Positions 17,330-26,466 of a DNA stretch of 46,933 nt are shown piece after piece; position 1 is the first letter of the stretch; each line of letters starts with the position of its first letter. Made by a program: the position numbers and the translations under genes. This DNA is from Methanosarcina baikalica (GTDB taxonomy: Archaea; Halobacteriota; Methanosarcinia; Methanosarcinales; Methanosarcinaceae), in NCBI RefSeq assembly GCF_031461075.1, contig NZ_JAVKPK010000028.1, forward strand, positions 1 to 46,933, written 5' to 3'. Below the pieces are notes generated by a model, which made no database searches, was not told where the DNA came from, and saw only the letters and a list, made by a program, of their open reading frames with translations.

Positions 17330-18325
17330 ATCGAAACCAGGAAAGTACAGCAGACAGGCGGTTCCACTTACATCATTTCCCTTCCAAAACAATGGGCCGA
17401 AAAAGTGGGAATCGAAACCGGTATGAGGGTTTCCCTTCAAGCGCAACCAGACGGAAAACTACTGATAGACCCTATTCTGGAAGAGCGAACAATCAAAACC
17501 AAAAGAATTGATGTGACTGACCGGGAAGTAAAAGCACTGGAGAGAGATATCATTGCTGCATATCTCTATGGATATGACAGGATAGAGTTTTCCTCACAAA
17601 GAATACTTGCAGAACAGAAAAAGGCAATCCGCAAGGTCTGCTACAAACTGATAGGCCCCGAAATTATTGAAGAGAGCTCAAGCTGTGTGGTTATTCAGGG
17701 TCTCCTTAACCCAAATGAGCTTCCTATCAAAAAAGGTGTACAGAGGATGTTCCTTATTGCAGCATCCATGCAAAAGGATTCAGTAAGAGCCCTTAAGACT
17801 GTAGATCACGACCTTGCAGTTGATGTTAGTCAGAGAGACGACGAAGTTGACAGGCTATGTCTCCTGATTTCCAAGCAGTTCCGCTCTATTCTCTGTGGAG
17901 GGAGAATGCCGGATTCCGCAGAAACAAGTATAGAAGAATATCATGAGTTTAGAATGGCGGCAAGCCCACTGGAAAGGATAGCAGACCATGCACAAAGAAT
18001 AGCAAACGTTGCTTCAAAAATACAGCAGCCTGTTAATGATAATATAATTGAAGATATAGAGAAGCTCAATAATGCTTACATGGAGCTGGTAAAGCAGTCA
18101 ATAGAAGCCCTCTTTGGTGCAGATACTTCTCTTGCCAATCAAATTATAGATACCGTTGACAATATGCGCGCACAGGTAGAGGAATTACATGCATCTATTC
18201 TAAAACTGGAATCACATGAAATCATGATTTTACTCGGGACAGTTGTAGATAGCCTGTCCAGAATAGGAGACCTCGGTTCCAATATAGCCGAAATTGCAAT
18301 AAATTCGGCAATTCGGGACAAATGA
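17330..18325 (+). CDS. AbrB-PhoU domain protein (archaeal phosphate uptake regulator) with no canonical start codon
   Basis: The protein has an N-terminal SpoVT-AbrB DNA-binding domain (ETRKVQQTGGSTYIISLPKQ, then WAEKVGIETGMRVSL) and PhoU helical repeats over about the last 230 residues (LERIADHAQRIANVASK; LSRIGDLGSNIAEIA). Such proteins regulate phosphate transport or related genes. The conserved AbrB start lies upstream of the first usable start codon (GTG, 17405). The frame is open from 17282, but there is no ATG in any frame between 17212 and 17392 and no in-frame GTG or TTG before 17405. A GGGGA site at 17319-17323 sits six bases before an ATC at 17330, exactly where Met is expected (M-ETRKV). 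I give 17330 as the functional start (331 residues), by inference. No pst genes lie nearby. Confidence 0.8.
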   Translation: METRKVQQTGGSTYIISLPKQWAEKVGIETGMRVSLQAQPDGKLLIDPILEERTIKTKRIDVTDREVKALERDIIAAYLYGYDRIEFSSQRILAEQKKAIRKVCYKLIGPEIIEESSSCVVIQGLLNPNELPIKKGVQRMFLIAASMQKDSVRALKTVDHDLAVDVSQRDDEVDRLCLLISKQFRSILCGGRMPDSAETSIEEYHEFRMAASPLERIADHAQRIANVASKIQQPVNDNIIEDIEKLNNAYMELVKQSIEALFGADTSLANQIIDTVDNMRAQVEELHASILKLESHEIMILLGTVVDSLSRIGDLGSNIAEIAINSAIRDK

Positions 18326-18794
18326 GTAGATATCCTGCTAGAGATGTCAGAATTACTCCACAATTAAAAAGATAAAGAAATCTTTCTTTTAATGTAAAAT
18401 ATTCTTTAAGTAATAAAAAATAAAATATATAGCTAAGATCTTAAATTCGGGATAAGAGATTTATCTTTCAATGCCCTGACCTGCTTAAAAGGTATCTTGA
18501 AATTTATATAGAGAAAAATAATCTGGAAAGGGCCAGAAAGAGATAATTATATTAGAAGGATACGAAAAGTCTGTTCTCGAGAAAAACAATTTTTATTTTT
18601 AAGATTCAATGAATAAAAATAGGAAAAGATATAAAGGAAAGTATCGAACATCAGTACAGATATAAAAAATTTAATACAAGTGAAAAGAGTTAAAGAAGAT
18701 GTGAAAACCTTCTTTATAAAAAGTTTTTTATTAATTTAATCAGGGAAACGGATGATTAAAAGTAATTTATTTATATGCTGGTGTTATTTTCACG
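18326..18794. other. AT-rich gene-free region
   Basis: About 470 bp without a convincing coding frame. A TATA-like box (TTATTTATATG, about 18767-18776) near its end could drive a short transcript beginning at about 18800. Confidence 0.45.
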
Positions 18795-18910
18795 GAGGCA
18801 CTTTCTATTTTACTATAGAAAGGATCCGAAGTTTCTTATTTATTTCCAGGTATACCGGAAAGGAGAAAGAAACTTCTCCAATTTCCCCGATTCCCTCAGT
18901 CTAACAAATA
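18795..18910 (+). ncRNA. Candidate small RNA with two hairpins
   Basis: Two perfect hairpins stand close together in a gene-free stretch: CTTTCTAT/ATAGAAAG (18801-18808 with 18815-18822, 6-nt loop) and GGAGAA/TTCTCC (18862-18867 with 18874-18879, 6-nt loop). A TATA-like box lies about 25-30 bp before the first. The second stem contains GGAG, so it could mask a ribosome-binding-type sequence. It could instead be the leader of the GTPase gene at 19025. This is prediction only. Confidence 0.25.
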
Positions 18911-19024
18911 AAAATTATTTACATATATGAATCAGTAGACAAAAAATTACTATAGATACCAACCCATAAAGGAAAGCAATCCGAGAAATCCTTAGGTGTT
19001 ATGCTTTTCCCAAGGAGGGAAGCT

Positions 19025-19666
19025 ATGAATATGATAAAACGATTTAAGGTAAGCTTTTCAAAAATGTTCAACAAGCTGTTCAAGAAAAAAGGAGCATGCA
19101 TAGGAATCTACGGCCCCCCCAATGCCGGTAAGACGACTCTCAGCAACCGGATCCTCAAGGATTGGGTTGGAGGCGACGAAACAATGGGTTCCGTCTCTCA
19201 TATCGCCCATGAAACCAGGCATGCAAAAAGAAGGAACGCCGTAAGTATAGAAGCTAACGGGCATACAATCAGCCTTGATATTGTAGATACGCCCGGACTT
19301 GCCACAAAAATAGATTTCCATGACTTTATGGAGCAGGGAATGAGCGACTCCGAATCGAAGAAGAGATCTAAAGAAGCGACAGAAGGCGTGATTGAAGCTG
19401 TCAAATGGCTCGATGACCTCGACGGCGTAATACTGGTTATGGACTCAACAGAAAACCCCTATACCCAGGTCAACGTAACTGTAATAGGAAATATGGAAGC
19501 CAGAAACCTTCCGCTTTTGATCGTAGCAAATAAGGTAGATCTTCCTGATTCCGACCCAGCCGGTATAAAGGATGCCTTTCCGCAGCACCCCATGGTGCCC
19601 GTTTCGGCACTTGATGGAGTCGGAATGGATTCATTTTACGAAGCTCTGGCAAAACAGTTCGGGTGA
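19025..19666 (+). CDS. Era-like GTPase (archaeal)
   Basis: A 213-residue GTP-binding protein: G1 GPPNAGKTT (30-38), G3 DTPG (88-91), G4 NKVD (159-162) and G5 VSA near 183-185. A basic N-terminal segment (KRFKVSFSKMFNKLFKKKG) precedes the G domain; there is no KH domain, so it is not a canonical Era. Archaeal genomes keep this GTPase next to DUF2073, as here. AAGGAGG lies six bases before the ATG at 19025, which fixes the start. Function is unknown, perhaps in ribosome or RNA biology (inference). Confidence 0.9.
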   Translation: MNMIKRFKVSFSKMFNKLFKKKGACIGIYGPPNAGKTTLSNRILKDWVGGDETMGSVSHIAHETRHAKRRNAVSIEANGHTISLDIVDTPGLATKIDFHDFMEQGMSDSESKKRSKEATEGVIEAVKWLDDLDGVILVMDSTENPYTQVNVTVIGNMEARNLPLLIVANKVDLPDSDPAGIKDAFPQHPMVPVSALDGVGMDSFYEALAKQFG

Positions 19667-19671
19667 TCGAA

Positions 19672-20031
19672 ATGCAGGGAATTCAACTTGATCTGATATC
19701 CGAAGCTAGAATATCTCAGATGGCTTCTATGGAAAAAGTCCGATACATAATCGATGAGGTACGGAAAGGTAAAATCCTGGTTCTTGAAAAAGGCCTGAAC
19801 CCGATGGAGGAAGCAAAGTTAATCGAGATGACAATGTCAGCAATCCAGCCTGATGTATTTTCAGGTATTGAAATGCAAAGTTATCCTGCAAATGCGGACT
19901 CTTCGTTGCTTGGAAAGTTTTTCAAAAAACAGAGCAACAAGAGACTTACAGTGATAGGGCCTGCAAACCAGCTCAAAACCCTTAAGAAAGATCGGAATCT
20001 GATCAGTGCACTTGTCTCTGCAAGTAAGTAA
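19672..20031 (+). CDS. DUF2073 protein
   Basis: A 119-residue archaeal protein of the DUF2073 family (DLISEARISQMASMEKVRYI; GKILVLEKGLNPMEEAKLIE). It is soluble and basic at the C-terminus (KKQSNKRLTVIG). It follows the GTPase at 19025 with five bases between stop and start; GGTGAT five bases before the ATG at 19672 overlaps the end of the GTPase gene. The conserved pairing implies that it acts with the GTPase. Biochemical role not known to me. Confidence 0.88.
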   Translation: MQGIQLDLISEARISQMASMEKVRYIIDEVRKGKILVLEKGLNPMEEAKLIEMTMSAIQPDVFSGIEMQSYPANADSSLLGKFFKKQSNKRLTVIGPANQLKTLKKDRNLISALVSASK

Positions 20032-20045
20032 ACGAAGTGGAAGCA

Positions 20046-20558
20046 ATGTGTGCCCAAAAAACCCAAGATCTGGAAGCTAAAATATCCCCTCCGCAGTCCC
20101 TAGGTTCCTTTGAGATGGGCAGGAATGATGTCAACGTAATTTGTACCTACGGGAAAATTGCCGTATGGTTTGGACGGAAGATTCCTGATTACATTATAGC
20201 GCAGGTACTCATAGGGATTTCAAAAGTGGACCAGTCTACGGTTCATGAGTTTGAGATAATCTGCAACTTCGATGAAATCACGGAGTATGAGAGTAAAGGG
20301 TACACACTCGTGTCCTATGGAAAAACAGCTGGCGGTTATCGCGTAAACTATAGTATTCCTTTTTCCAATAAAAAAGCCCTTTTCCATCTGTCAAAGTTCA
20401 TACTCGAAGAGCTCCGAAAGGGAGAAGCGCGTAAAGACTTTTACTGGAATGGGAGTGACTGTGATATTCAGAGACTTTATCATGAATTCAAAAACAATAT
20501 TGAAAACTGGGAACTGAAAGCTATTAATTATAAAACTGAACCGCAAACAAGCCGATAA
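20046..20558 (+). CDS. Protein of unknown function in the GTPase-DUF2073 operon
   Basis: A 170-residue soluble protein that I do not recognise. It has an alpha/beta look with a central region FGRKIPDYIIAQVLIGIS, VHEFEIICNFDEITEYESKG and a C-terminal helix-rich part (KFILEELRKGEARKDFYWNG). It has no signal peptide, membrane helix or metal motif. It starts 14 bp after the DUF2073 stop and reads in the same direction, so it is probably cotranscribed. In other archaea a zinc-ribbon gene is often third in this cluster; this one has no zinc-ribbon cysteines. Confidence 0.7.
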   Translation: MCAQKTQDLEAKISPPQSLGSFEMGRNDVNVICTYGKIAVWFGRKIPDYIIAQVLIGISKVDQSTVHEFEIICNFDEITEYESKGYTLVSYGKTAGGYRVNYSIPFSNKKALFHLSKFILEELRKGEARKDFYWNGSDCDIQRLYHEFKNNIENWELKAINYKTEPQTSR

Positions 20559-20776
20559 AGAACCCAGACTGCTAATTGTTGTAGGATACGAAGAACACTT
20601 CCATAACTTTATCCTGAATTATCCAAAATATATTTATAGGCAAGTGAAGAAGGGTATCAGGAAGGAGTTTCGAAAGTTATTTTCAATTATTGATTTAAAC
20701 AAGTAGATAAGGCTCTAACCAATTTATTATTTATAAGGAATCAATTATTTTACCCAATGTTTTTTGGAGAACTTAT

Positions 20777-21391
20777 ATGAATAATACTCAGGTAAACGAC
20801 TGTGAAGATGTAATATTATCAATGAGACTAATCGTAGTAAATCTCAATGATGTAATTGGCAGACTTGACAGAGAAGCCATAAAGGCTACGATCCAGAAAA
20901 TCCTGGAAGGCGAAAAAATCTTTGTGATGGGAGCTGGAAGGTCCGGGCTTGTTGCCAAAGCCTTTGCAATGCGACTCATGCACCTAGGATTCAGTGCGTA
21001 TGTGGTCGGCGAAACCACAACCCCTGCTGTCCAGCCGCAGGATGTGGTGATTGCCATTTCAGGGTCAGGGGAAACCCATTCTATAGCTGACCTTGGAAAA
21101 ATAGTAAAAGATATTGGCTCAACTCTCATCACGGTTACTTCTAAAAAAGAATCAACACTCGGTAGAATCTCAGATATTGCTATGATTCTTCCGAGCAAGA
21201 CTAAAAACGACCTTGATGAAGGCGGCTACCTTGAAAGAAATATGCGGGGAGATTACAAAAACCTGCCTCCCTTGGGCACATCTTTTGAAATTACCTCTCT
21301 TATTTTCCTTGATTCTATAATCGCTCAACTTATTAGGCTTACAGGTGCGTCTGAAGCCGAACTTAAATCAAGGCACACGAACATCGAATGA
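20777..21391 (+). CDS. hxlB: 6-phospho-3-hexuloisomerase (SIS domain)
   Basis: A 204-residue SIS-domain isomerase: the sugar-phosphate binding segment VMGAGRSGLVAKAFAMRL starts at residue 50, the second motif ISGSGET is at 94-100 and the C-terminal FEITSLIFLDSIIAQL helix carries the catalytic-site residues. This length and layout are those of 6-phospho-3-hexuloisomerase, which interconverts fructose 6-phosphate and hexulose 6-phosphate. In archaea it runs the ribulose monophosphate pathway in reverse to make ribulose 5-phosphate. The synthase partner is not in the window. A GGAG site precedes the ATG. Confidence 0.92.
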   Translation: MNNTQVNDCEDVILSMRLIVVNLNDVIGRLDREAIKATIQKILEGEKIFVMGAGRSGLVAKAFAMRLMHLGFSAYVVGETTTPAVQPQDVVIAISGSGETHSIADLGKIVKDIGSTLITVTSKKESTLGRISDIAMILPSKTKNDLDEGGYLERNMRGDYKNLPPLGTSFEITSLIFLDSIIAQLIRLTGASEAELKSRHTNIE

Positions 21392-21465
21392 AGACCTGAA
21401 AATCACCAAATAGCAGTGGGTATATTTAAAAACAGTTAATTTGCAGGGATACAGGAGGGCTCAAT

Positions 21466-22578
21466 TTGAAAGAAATAAAGTTTTCAGAAAACGTAGCCAG
21501 AATAGACACATCCGGAATCAGGAAGATTTTCGAAGCCGCAGGCTCGGATGCAATTAACCTTGGACTCGGGCAGCCGGATTTTGATACCCCGGAGCATATC
21601 AAGGCAGCGGCAATAAAAGCCATAAACGAAGGCTTTACGGGATATACGGTCGGCTCGGGAATTCCCGAGTTAAGAGAAGCTCTAAGTTCAAAGTTCAAGG
21701 AGGAAAACGGGTTTTCTGTTTCCCCACAGGAAATAATTGTTACCTCTGGAGCTTCTGAAGCTCTTGCCATTGCCCTTGCAACCCTCCTCAACCCTGGGGA
21801 TGAAGTTCTCATTTCAAACCCCGGCTTCGTTTCCTACAATGCACTTACCGAGATCCTTAATGGCAAAGCAGTAAGTATTCCCCTTGCAGAAGACCTTACT
21901 ATAAAGCCCGAGGCTGTTCTTGAGAATATTACCCCGAAGACAAGAGCTATTATCCTCAATTCCCCTTCAAACCCCACAGGCGCAGTCTCAAGCAGGGCAG
22001 ATATCAAAGCCCTGGCTGAGATTGCAGACGACCACAATATAACCATCCTTTCAGACGAGGTGTATGAATACTTCATCTACGAAGGAGAGCATGTAAGCCC
22101 TGCCAGCTACTCTGACAATGTGATTACCGTAAACGCTACCTCAAAGAGTTATGCGATGACCGGTTGGAGGCTCGGATATGTGGCAGCCAGAAAAGAGTAC
22201 ATTGGGCAGATGCTCAAGGTGCACCAGTACATACAGGCATGTGCTAATTCAATCGCTCAGAAAGCCGCTTATGCCGCAGTGACCGGGCCTAAAGATTCGG
22301 TCAATGTCATGCAGGAAGAATTCAGGAAGCGCAGAGATGTTCTTGTAAAAGGGCTAAACGAACTTGGGATGGAATGCGCTCTTCCTAAAGGAGCTTTTTA
22401 TGCCTTCCCGAAAGTCTCGGATTCTGCAGAGGTTGCCTCCAAATTGATCTCAAACGGCGTTATTGTCGTGCCAGGCACAGCCTTCGGAAGCGAGGGTGAC
22501 GGCTACATAAGAATTTCCTATGCAGCTTCAATGAAAGATATTGAAAAAGCCCTGAGCATCATGGAAAAAGTACTCTGA
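21466..22578 (+). CDS. Class I aminotransferase (aspartate/aromatic type)
   Basis: A 370-residue PLP enzyme of the aspartate aminotransferase family (subgroup I-gamma). The PLP lysine is Lys227 in TSKSYAMTGWRLGY; SPSNPTG (167-173) includes the substrate/PLP Asn169 and SDEVY (196-200) the PLP Asp197 and Tyr200; a C-terminal Arg in GYIRISYA binds the substrate carboxylate. It starts with TTG, preceded by AGGAGGG six bases away. The substrate is probably aspartate or an aromatic amino acid. Confidence 0.93.
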   Translation: MKEIKFSENVARIDTSGIRKIFEAAGSDAINLGLGQPDFDTPEHIKAAAIKAINEGFTGYTVGSGIPELREALSSKFKEENGFSVSPQEIIVTSGASEALAIALATLLNPGDEVLISNPGFVSYNALTEILNGKAVSIPLAEDLTIKPEAVLENITPKTRAIILNSPSNPTGAVSSRADIKALAEIADDHNITILSDEVYEYFIYEGEHVSPASYSDNVITVNATSKSYAMTGWRLGYVAARKEYIGQMLKVHQYIQACANSIAQKAAYAAVTGPKDSVNVMQEEFRKRRDVLVKGLNELGMECALPKGAFYAFPKVSDSAEVASKLISNGVIVVPGTAFGSEGDGYIRISYAASMKDIEKALSIMEKVL

Positions 22579-23209
22579 AAAAGTCTTTTGGAAGAATACT
22601 CTGAAAGAATGTTCAGAGATCCCTGTAAAGGGAATACTTTTTTCCTGTATTTCTTTTTCCTTTCTCTATCTTTTTCTTTTTTCTTTTTATTAAAGCTGCG
22701 GTTATGATAATAAGAAGTGCCAGTACATTATTATTAAAATTTACAGTATTATCATCGCCATCATTAAAAATATTATTAAAAAGGGAAGTGCTTTTCCATA
22801 TATATTCCTTTTAGCAAATATATAAATAATCGGTTGATATTATTCCGGGCAACCTGACTTTCATTTTTCAGTCCATTTTGTCCCGCGCTCGGCGCGGCTG
22901 GAACCTATCGGCTTCGATGAAAAGAAAGCGCAATCTTCACCTCCAATGGGAAATAAACGAATTAATATGGATACATAAATTAATACCTAAAGTATAATAT
23001 TAATTAACAGAATCGAAAGAAATAATTGCTATCAATACGTAATTTTTCGTTTTAGGAAGAGAAAAACTTGATTGAGTACAGGCACTTTTCGGCTATAAGA
23101 ACTAAACTGGGCGTTGGTGGGTAAAAAGCCTGCACCTCATCAAAAACAGTGCGCCCGTTGATCCGAGAAATATTGAATATCATCGTAAAAACAGATTCGG
23201 AAAGGGCAT
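22579..23209. other. Gene-free region with a GC-rich hairpin
   Basis: About 630 bp. It begins with a pyrimidine-rich tract (about 22650-22690) that may end transcription of the aminotransferase gene. A GC-rich hairpin, CCGCGC-TCG-GCGCGG (22883-22897), stands out from AT-rich surroundings, followed by a smaller ATCG-GCTT-CGAT hairpin. No coding frame is convincing. Confidence 0.5.
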
Positions 23210-24148
23210 ATGAAAAAGCGATGCATGCGTCCACTGTTTGTAAATAAAGGAATTTTCGTACTGGTATGTATATTCTTGTTGCTGAGTCCTGCTGCTGGTT
23301 CTGTTGTTTCAGCTGAAAGCAAACTGACAGGCTGTTTATATGGAGGATATCAAAATTCAGCCGGGGTTTTTCTAACAGAAACTATCCAGATCTCCCCTTT
23401 GCTTTTTGCGCAGGAACTTTCACTTCCTCTGACAGGAAGCAGAGAAGGGAAAAATAAGCACCTTGAGAAAATTAGTCCTTTCTTACTCCTGGCAGCAGGT
23501 ATTCTTGCAGGTTTCAATCCCTGCCTGCTTGCGGTAATGGCTTTTCTCGCTTCACTCACCCTTGCGCAGCATGGAAGAAGAAAGGAAATGCTCAAAATCA
23601 CGCTTGGTTTTTCGGCGGGAATCTTTACCATGTATATGCTTACAGGAGTGGGTATCCTCATCTTTGTCAATTTCCTGCCTGAAATCCAGAGAAATTTCAC
23701 CATAGTCGCAGCCCTGCTTATTGCACTGCTTGGCTGCTGGCATATTTTTGATGCATACTGGCTGAAAAAGCATGCAAGATCAACCTTCAGGACTCCGGAA
23801 TCCCTGAAGAACTTTATGGGCAGAATGGACAAAAAGAACCTTTTGTTGCTGTCCTTTCTTTCAGGAAGCATGTTCTCCCTGGTCAAAGCTCCATGCGTAG
23901 GGGCAATTTACCTGTCTCTTCTGAGTATCCTGGTTACAAAAACCGATGTGATAAGAGGAACGGTATATATGGGAATTTACAATGTCGGGCTCCTTCTCCC
24001 TGTAATAGGTCTTGGGCTTTTGCTTGCCTTCGGACTTAGCCCGAAAAAAGTCACTGAATTCAGGGAAAAATGGAGAGTGGAAATAAGGCTGACAACAGGA
24101 TTTATACTCCTTTTCCTGGCCCTGCTGATGCAGCTTGGAGTAATCTGA
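23210..24148 (+). CDS. CcdA/DsbD-like membrane protein with long N-terminal extension
   Basis: A 312-residue membrane protein. Residues 10-35 are a hydrophobic signal or anchor, 36-88 an extracytoplasmic segment with one Cys (Cys42), and 89-312 a six-helix CcdA/DsbD core. The paired redox cysteines sit in the family positions: GFNPC (Cys105) and KAPC (Cys219). CcdA proteins pass electrons from cytoplasmic thioredoxin across the membrane to reduce disulfides outside. It stands alone; a shorter CcdA with a thioredoxin partner lies at 40964-41608. Confidence 0.85.
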   Translation: MKKRCMRPLFVNKGIFVLVCIFLLLSPAAGSVVSAESKLTGCLYGGYQNSAGVFLTETIQISPLLFAQELSLPLTGSREGKNKHLEKISPFLLLAAGILAGFNPCLLAVMAFLASLTLAQHGRRKEMLKITLGFSAGIFTMYMLTGVGILIFVNFLPEIQRNFTIVAALLIALLGCWHIFDAYWLKKHARSTFRTPESLKNFMGRMDKKNLLLLSFLSGSMFSLVKAPCVGAIYLSLLSILVTKTDVIRGTVYMGIYNVGLLLPVIGLGLLLAFGLSPKKVTEFREKWRVEIRLTTGFILLFLALLMQLGVI

Positions 24149-24227
24149 TCTTAAATGGCATCCTAAAAAAGTTCAATAGAATGTCTGAATTTGATTAAAA
24201 TAAAAAATGGAATTAGATAATCAAAAA

Positions 24228-25232
24228 TCAGATACTGGATTCTTCGTCCGGTTCTTCGGAAGAAGAGAGAAGGCGCTTTTCTTCAATCATCTCCATAAGC
24301 CTGTCCATTACCTCTTCGATCCCTTCCCCGGTAATCGTGGAAATATTCCGTTCTACTTCATCCATTTTTTGGAATTCAGGCCTGTCAGCCTTGTTTGCGA
24401 CTAGGAGCAGAGGTAGTTCAAAATTTTCCCTAATCTCCGCAAGCAGGCGTTTCTGGTCTTCAATCTCGTACCCACAGCTCTCACTTGGGTCAATCATGAA
24501 CAATACGACCGCGTCAAGGAAGTGGATCGCAGTGATTGCCTGGCGCTCAATATAGTTTCTCTCGGACATTGGGCGGTCAAGCAGCCCGGGCGTATCCATA
24601 ACCTGGTAGCGTACTCCATTCCGGATAAAATGCCCAATTGTTACTCCTTTTGTTGTGAAGGGATAGGGAGCGATTTCCGGAGTTGCACCTGTAATTTTCG
24701 AGACAAAACTTGACTTTCCAACGTTAGGATAACCAGCAATCACAATCGTGGGCTCGTCCTGGACATCTGGAAGTTTCCTTAAGATATTTCTGGCTTTATT
24801 GAGGAAAAGGAGATCCTTATTTATGGACTTGATAATGGATGCAAGCCTTCCGAAAGCCTCTTTTCTAACAGGCTCGGGAATGTCCGAATCTCGGATCTTT
24901 CCAACGTAGCTCCTTGCAACTTCATGTATCTTCCTGCTAGCCCAGTCTACGGATGCGAGGGACATCTTAAGTTTTTCCACGCCTACAAGGATATCTGTAA
25001 GCTCATAATAGAACCTGGGTAATTGATCAAAACTCGGGAACCTCCTGACTATATTTGCAAGATTATCTGTAAAGATGTTTGCTGCTGTCAGTAGCATGGA
25101 TTCATTGGCCTTGAACCGGCTTTCCCTGTCTTCGATAGTTTTCCCGGACATTGCTCTTGCTGCCCGCTTGAAAGATTTATTTATTAGTTCATCGGAAGTG
25201 GGAACTGTATGGATTTTCTCAAATATCATCAT
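24228..25232 (-). CDS. Nog1-like GTPase
   Basis: A 334-residue GTPase with the N-terminal NOG1 helical domain (1-155, with DQLPRFYYELTDILVG near 69-84) and a G domain: G1 GYPNVGKSS (167-175), G3 DTPG (213-216), G4 NKAD (280-283). It is like eukaryotic Nog1 and archaeal homologues, which bind the large ribosomal subunit. The C-terminus is short and acidic (SSSEEPDEESSI). Two Met codons open the frame; GAGGG lies about six bases upstream of the first. It is divergent from the HTH-CBS gene at 25591. Confidence 0.92.
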   Translation of the reverse strand: MMIFEKIHTVPTSDELINKSFKRAARAMSGKTIEDRESRFKANESMLLTAANIFTDNLANIVRRFPSFDQLPRFYYELTDILVGVEKLKMSLASVDWASRKIHEVARSYVGKIRDSDIPEPVRKEAFGRLASIIKSINKDLLFLNKARNILRKLPDVQDEPTIVIAGYPNVGKSSFVSKITGATPEIAPYPFTTKGVTIGHFIRNGVRYQVMDTPGLLDRPMSERNYIERQAITAIHFLDAVVLFMIDPSESCGYEIEDQKRLLAEIRENFELPLLLVANKADRPEFQKMDEVERNISTITGEGIEEVMDRLMEMIEEKRLLSSSEEPDEESSI

Positions 25233-25372
25233 ATTCTAACCCTCTGGGGGCTCTGTTAAGTTATATAAAGATTTTTATGAATGAAGAGTTTTAACAAAAC
25301 AAACACGCAAGCAAAAGTTTCGCAGAGATTCCTGGAGGCGATTTCCTGAAAGGAAATTTATTGCTCGGCTTT

Positions 25373-25392
25373 GGATTTGTAATTACAAATCC
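25373..25392. promoter_or_regulatory. Perfect 20-bp palindrome, candidate operator
   Basis: GGATTTGTAATTACAAATCC is a perfect inverted repeat in the spacer between the Nog1-like and HTH-CBS genes. The half-site TTTGTAAT recurs as a direct repeat at 25461-25468 and 25474-25481, near the likely promoter of the HTH-CBS gene, so autoregulation is possible (inference). The rest of 25233-25590 shows no gene. Confidence 0.5.
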
Positions 25393-25590
25393 TGTAATAA
25401 ACTTCAATATAAGGCATAAAACCAGCTGGATATTCAAAGCATAACCGGACTCTTTTTATATTTGTAATAGTAATTTGTAATAGGAATTTATAATCATTAA
25501 TTATGGTAAATACATACGATAACATACATTATCGATGTACAGTTGTTATACATCATCCTTATAAAGGTATATGAAATTAATGGTGATAAT

Positions 25591-26466
25591 ATGGAACTCA
25601 CTTCGATTCAAAAAGATATTATTATTTCATTAATCAACCTTCAGCGGCAAAAGGATCGGGCAATCAAAGGGGAAGAGATAGCCGAGGTCATCCAGCGCAA
25701 TCCTGGAACTATCCGCAACCAGATGCAGTTATTAAAGGCCCTGGGGCTTGTGGAAGGGGTGCCCGGACCAAAAGGAGGGTACAAACCTACAGGAGCAGCG
25801 TACGATTCGTTACGGATCCAGCAACTTAAAAATGAGTCAGTGGTTCCTCTCTACAGAAACAATGTGATGGTTAACGGAGCTACAGCCGCCGAAATTAGTT
25901 TTACGACCGTCAGGAATCCTGACGCCTGTAACGGAGTCATTCGTGTAATAGGAAATACAAAAGACTTTGTGATGGAAGATAAGCTTCAGGTGGGTCCTAC
26001 GCCTGTAAACCGCCTGATAATCCGTGGAGAAGTTACAGGAAGGGATGATACTAACAACTCTATTCTTTTCAATATTACGGAAATGGTTTCTCTTCCTAAA
26101 AAGCATGTTAAACATTATATGAAGTATCCTCCCTTGCTTGTGAACCTGAACGCAAGTATTCAGGAAGCAACAAGGCTTTTTATCCGGAATAACACTCATG
26201 GAACCCCTGTGGAGGATAAGGGGAAAATCGTAGGGATAATTACCTATACGGATATCGCCCACGCCATTGCCCAGGGAAAACCGAATGTAAAAGTTAAAGA
26301 CATTATGACAAAAGAACTTATCACAGTTGATGGGGATATGCAACTCTATGACGTAGTAAAACTCTTCCATAAATATAATGTAGGAAGACTTATCGTAACA
26401 ATCAATGGCGTACCCAAAGGAACCCTGTCAAAAACCGATGTCCTGAATGAACTTGCAGTGTACTAA
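25591..26466 (+). CDS. HTH-CBS transcriptional regulator
   Basis: A 291-residue protein. A winged helix-turn-helix spans about 1-75 (MELTSIQKDIIISLINLQRQ; EEIAEVIQRNPGTIRNQMQL), then a DUF293-like linker domain, and two CBS domains at the C-terminus (about 172-228 and 232-291; NTHGTPVEDKGKIVGIITYT and YNVGRLIVTINGVPKGTLSK). CBS pairs bind adenosyl ligands. The ATG at 25591 has GGTGAT four bases before it; the open frame extends upstream without support. Palindromic TTTGTAAT half-sites in the upstream region may be its own binding sites. Confidence 0.9.
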   Translation: MELTSIQKDIIISLINLQRQKDRAIKGEEIAEVIQRNPGTIRNQMQLLKALGLVEGVPGPKGGYKPTGAAYDSLRIQQLKNESVVPLYRNNVMVNGATAAEISFTTVRNPDACNGVIRVIGNTKDFVMEDKLQVGPTPVNRLIIRGEVTGRDDTNNSILFNITEMVSLPKKHVKHYMKYPPLLVNLNASIQEATRLFIRNNTHGTPVEDKGKIVGIITYTDIAHAIAQGKPNVKVKDIMTKELITVDGDMQLYDVVKLFHKYNVGRLIVTINGVPKGTLSKTDVLNELAVY

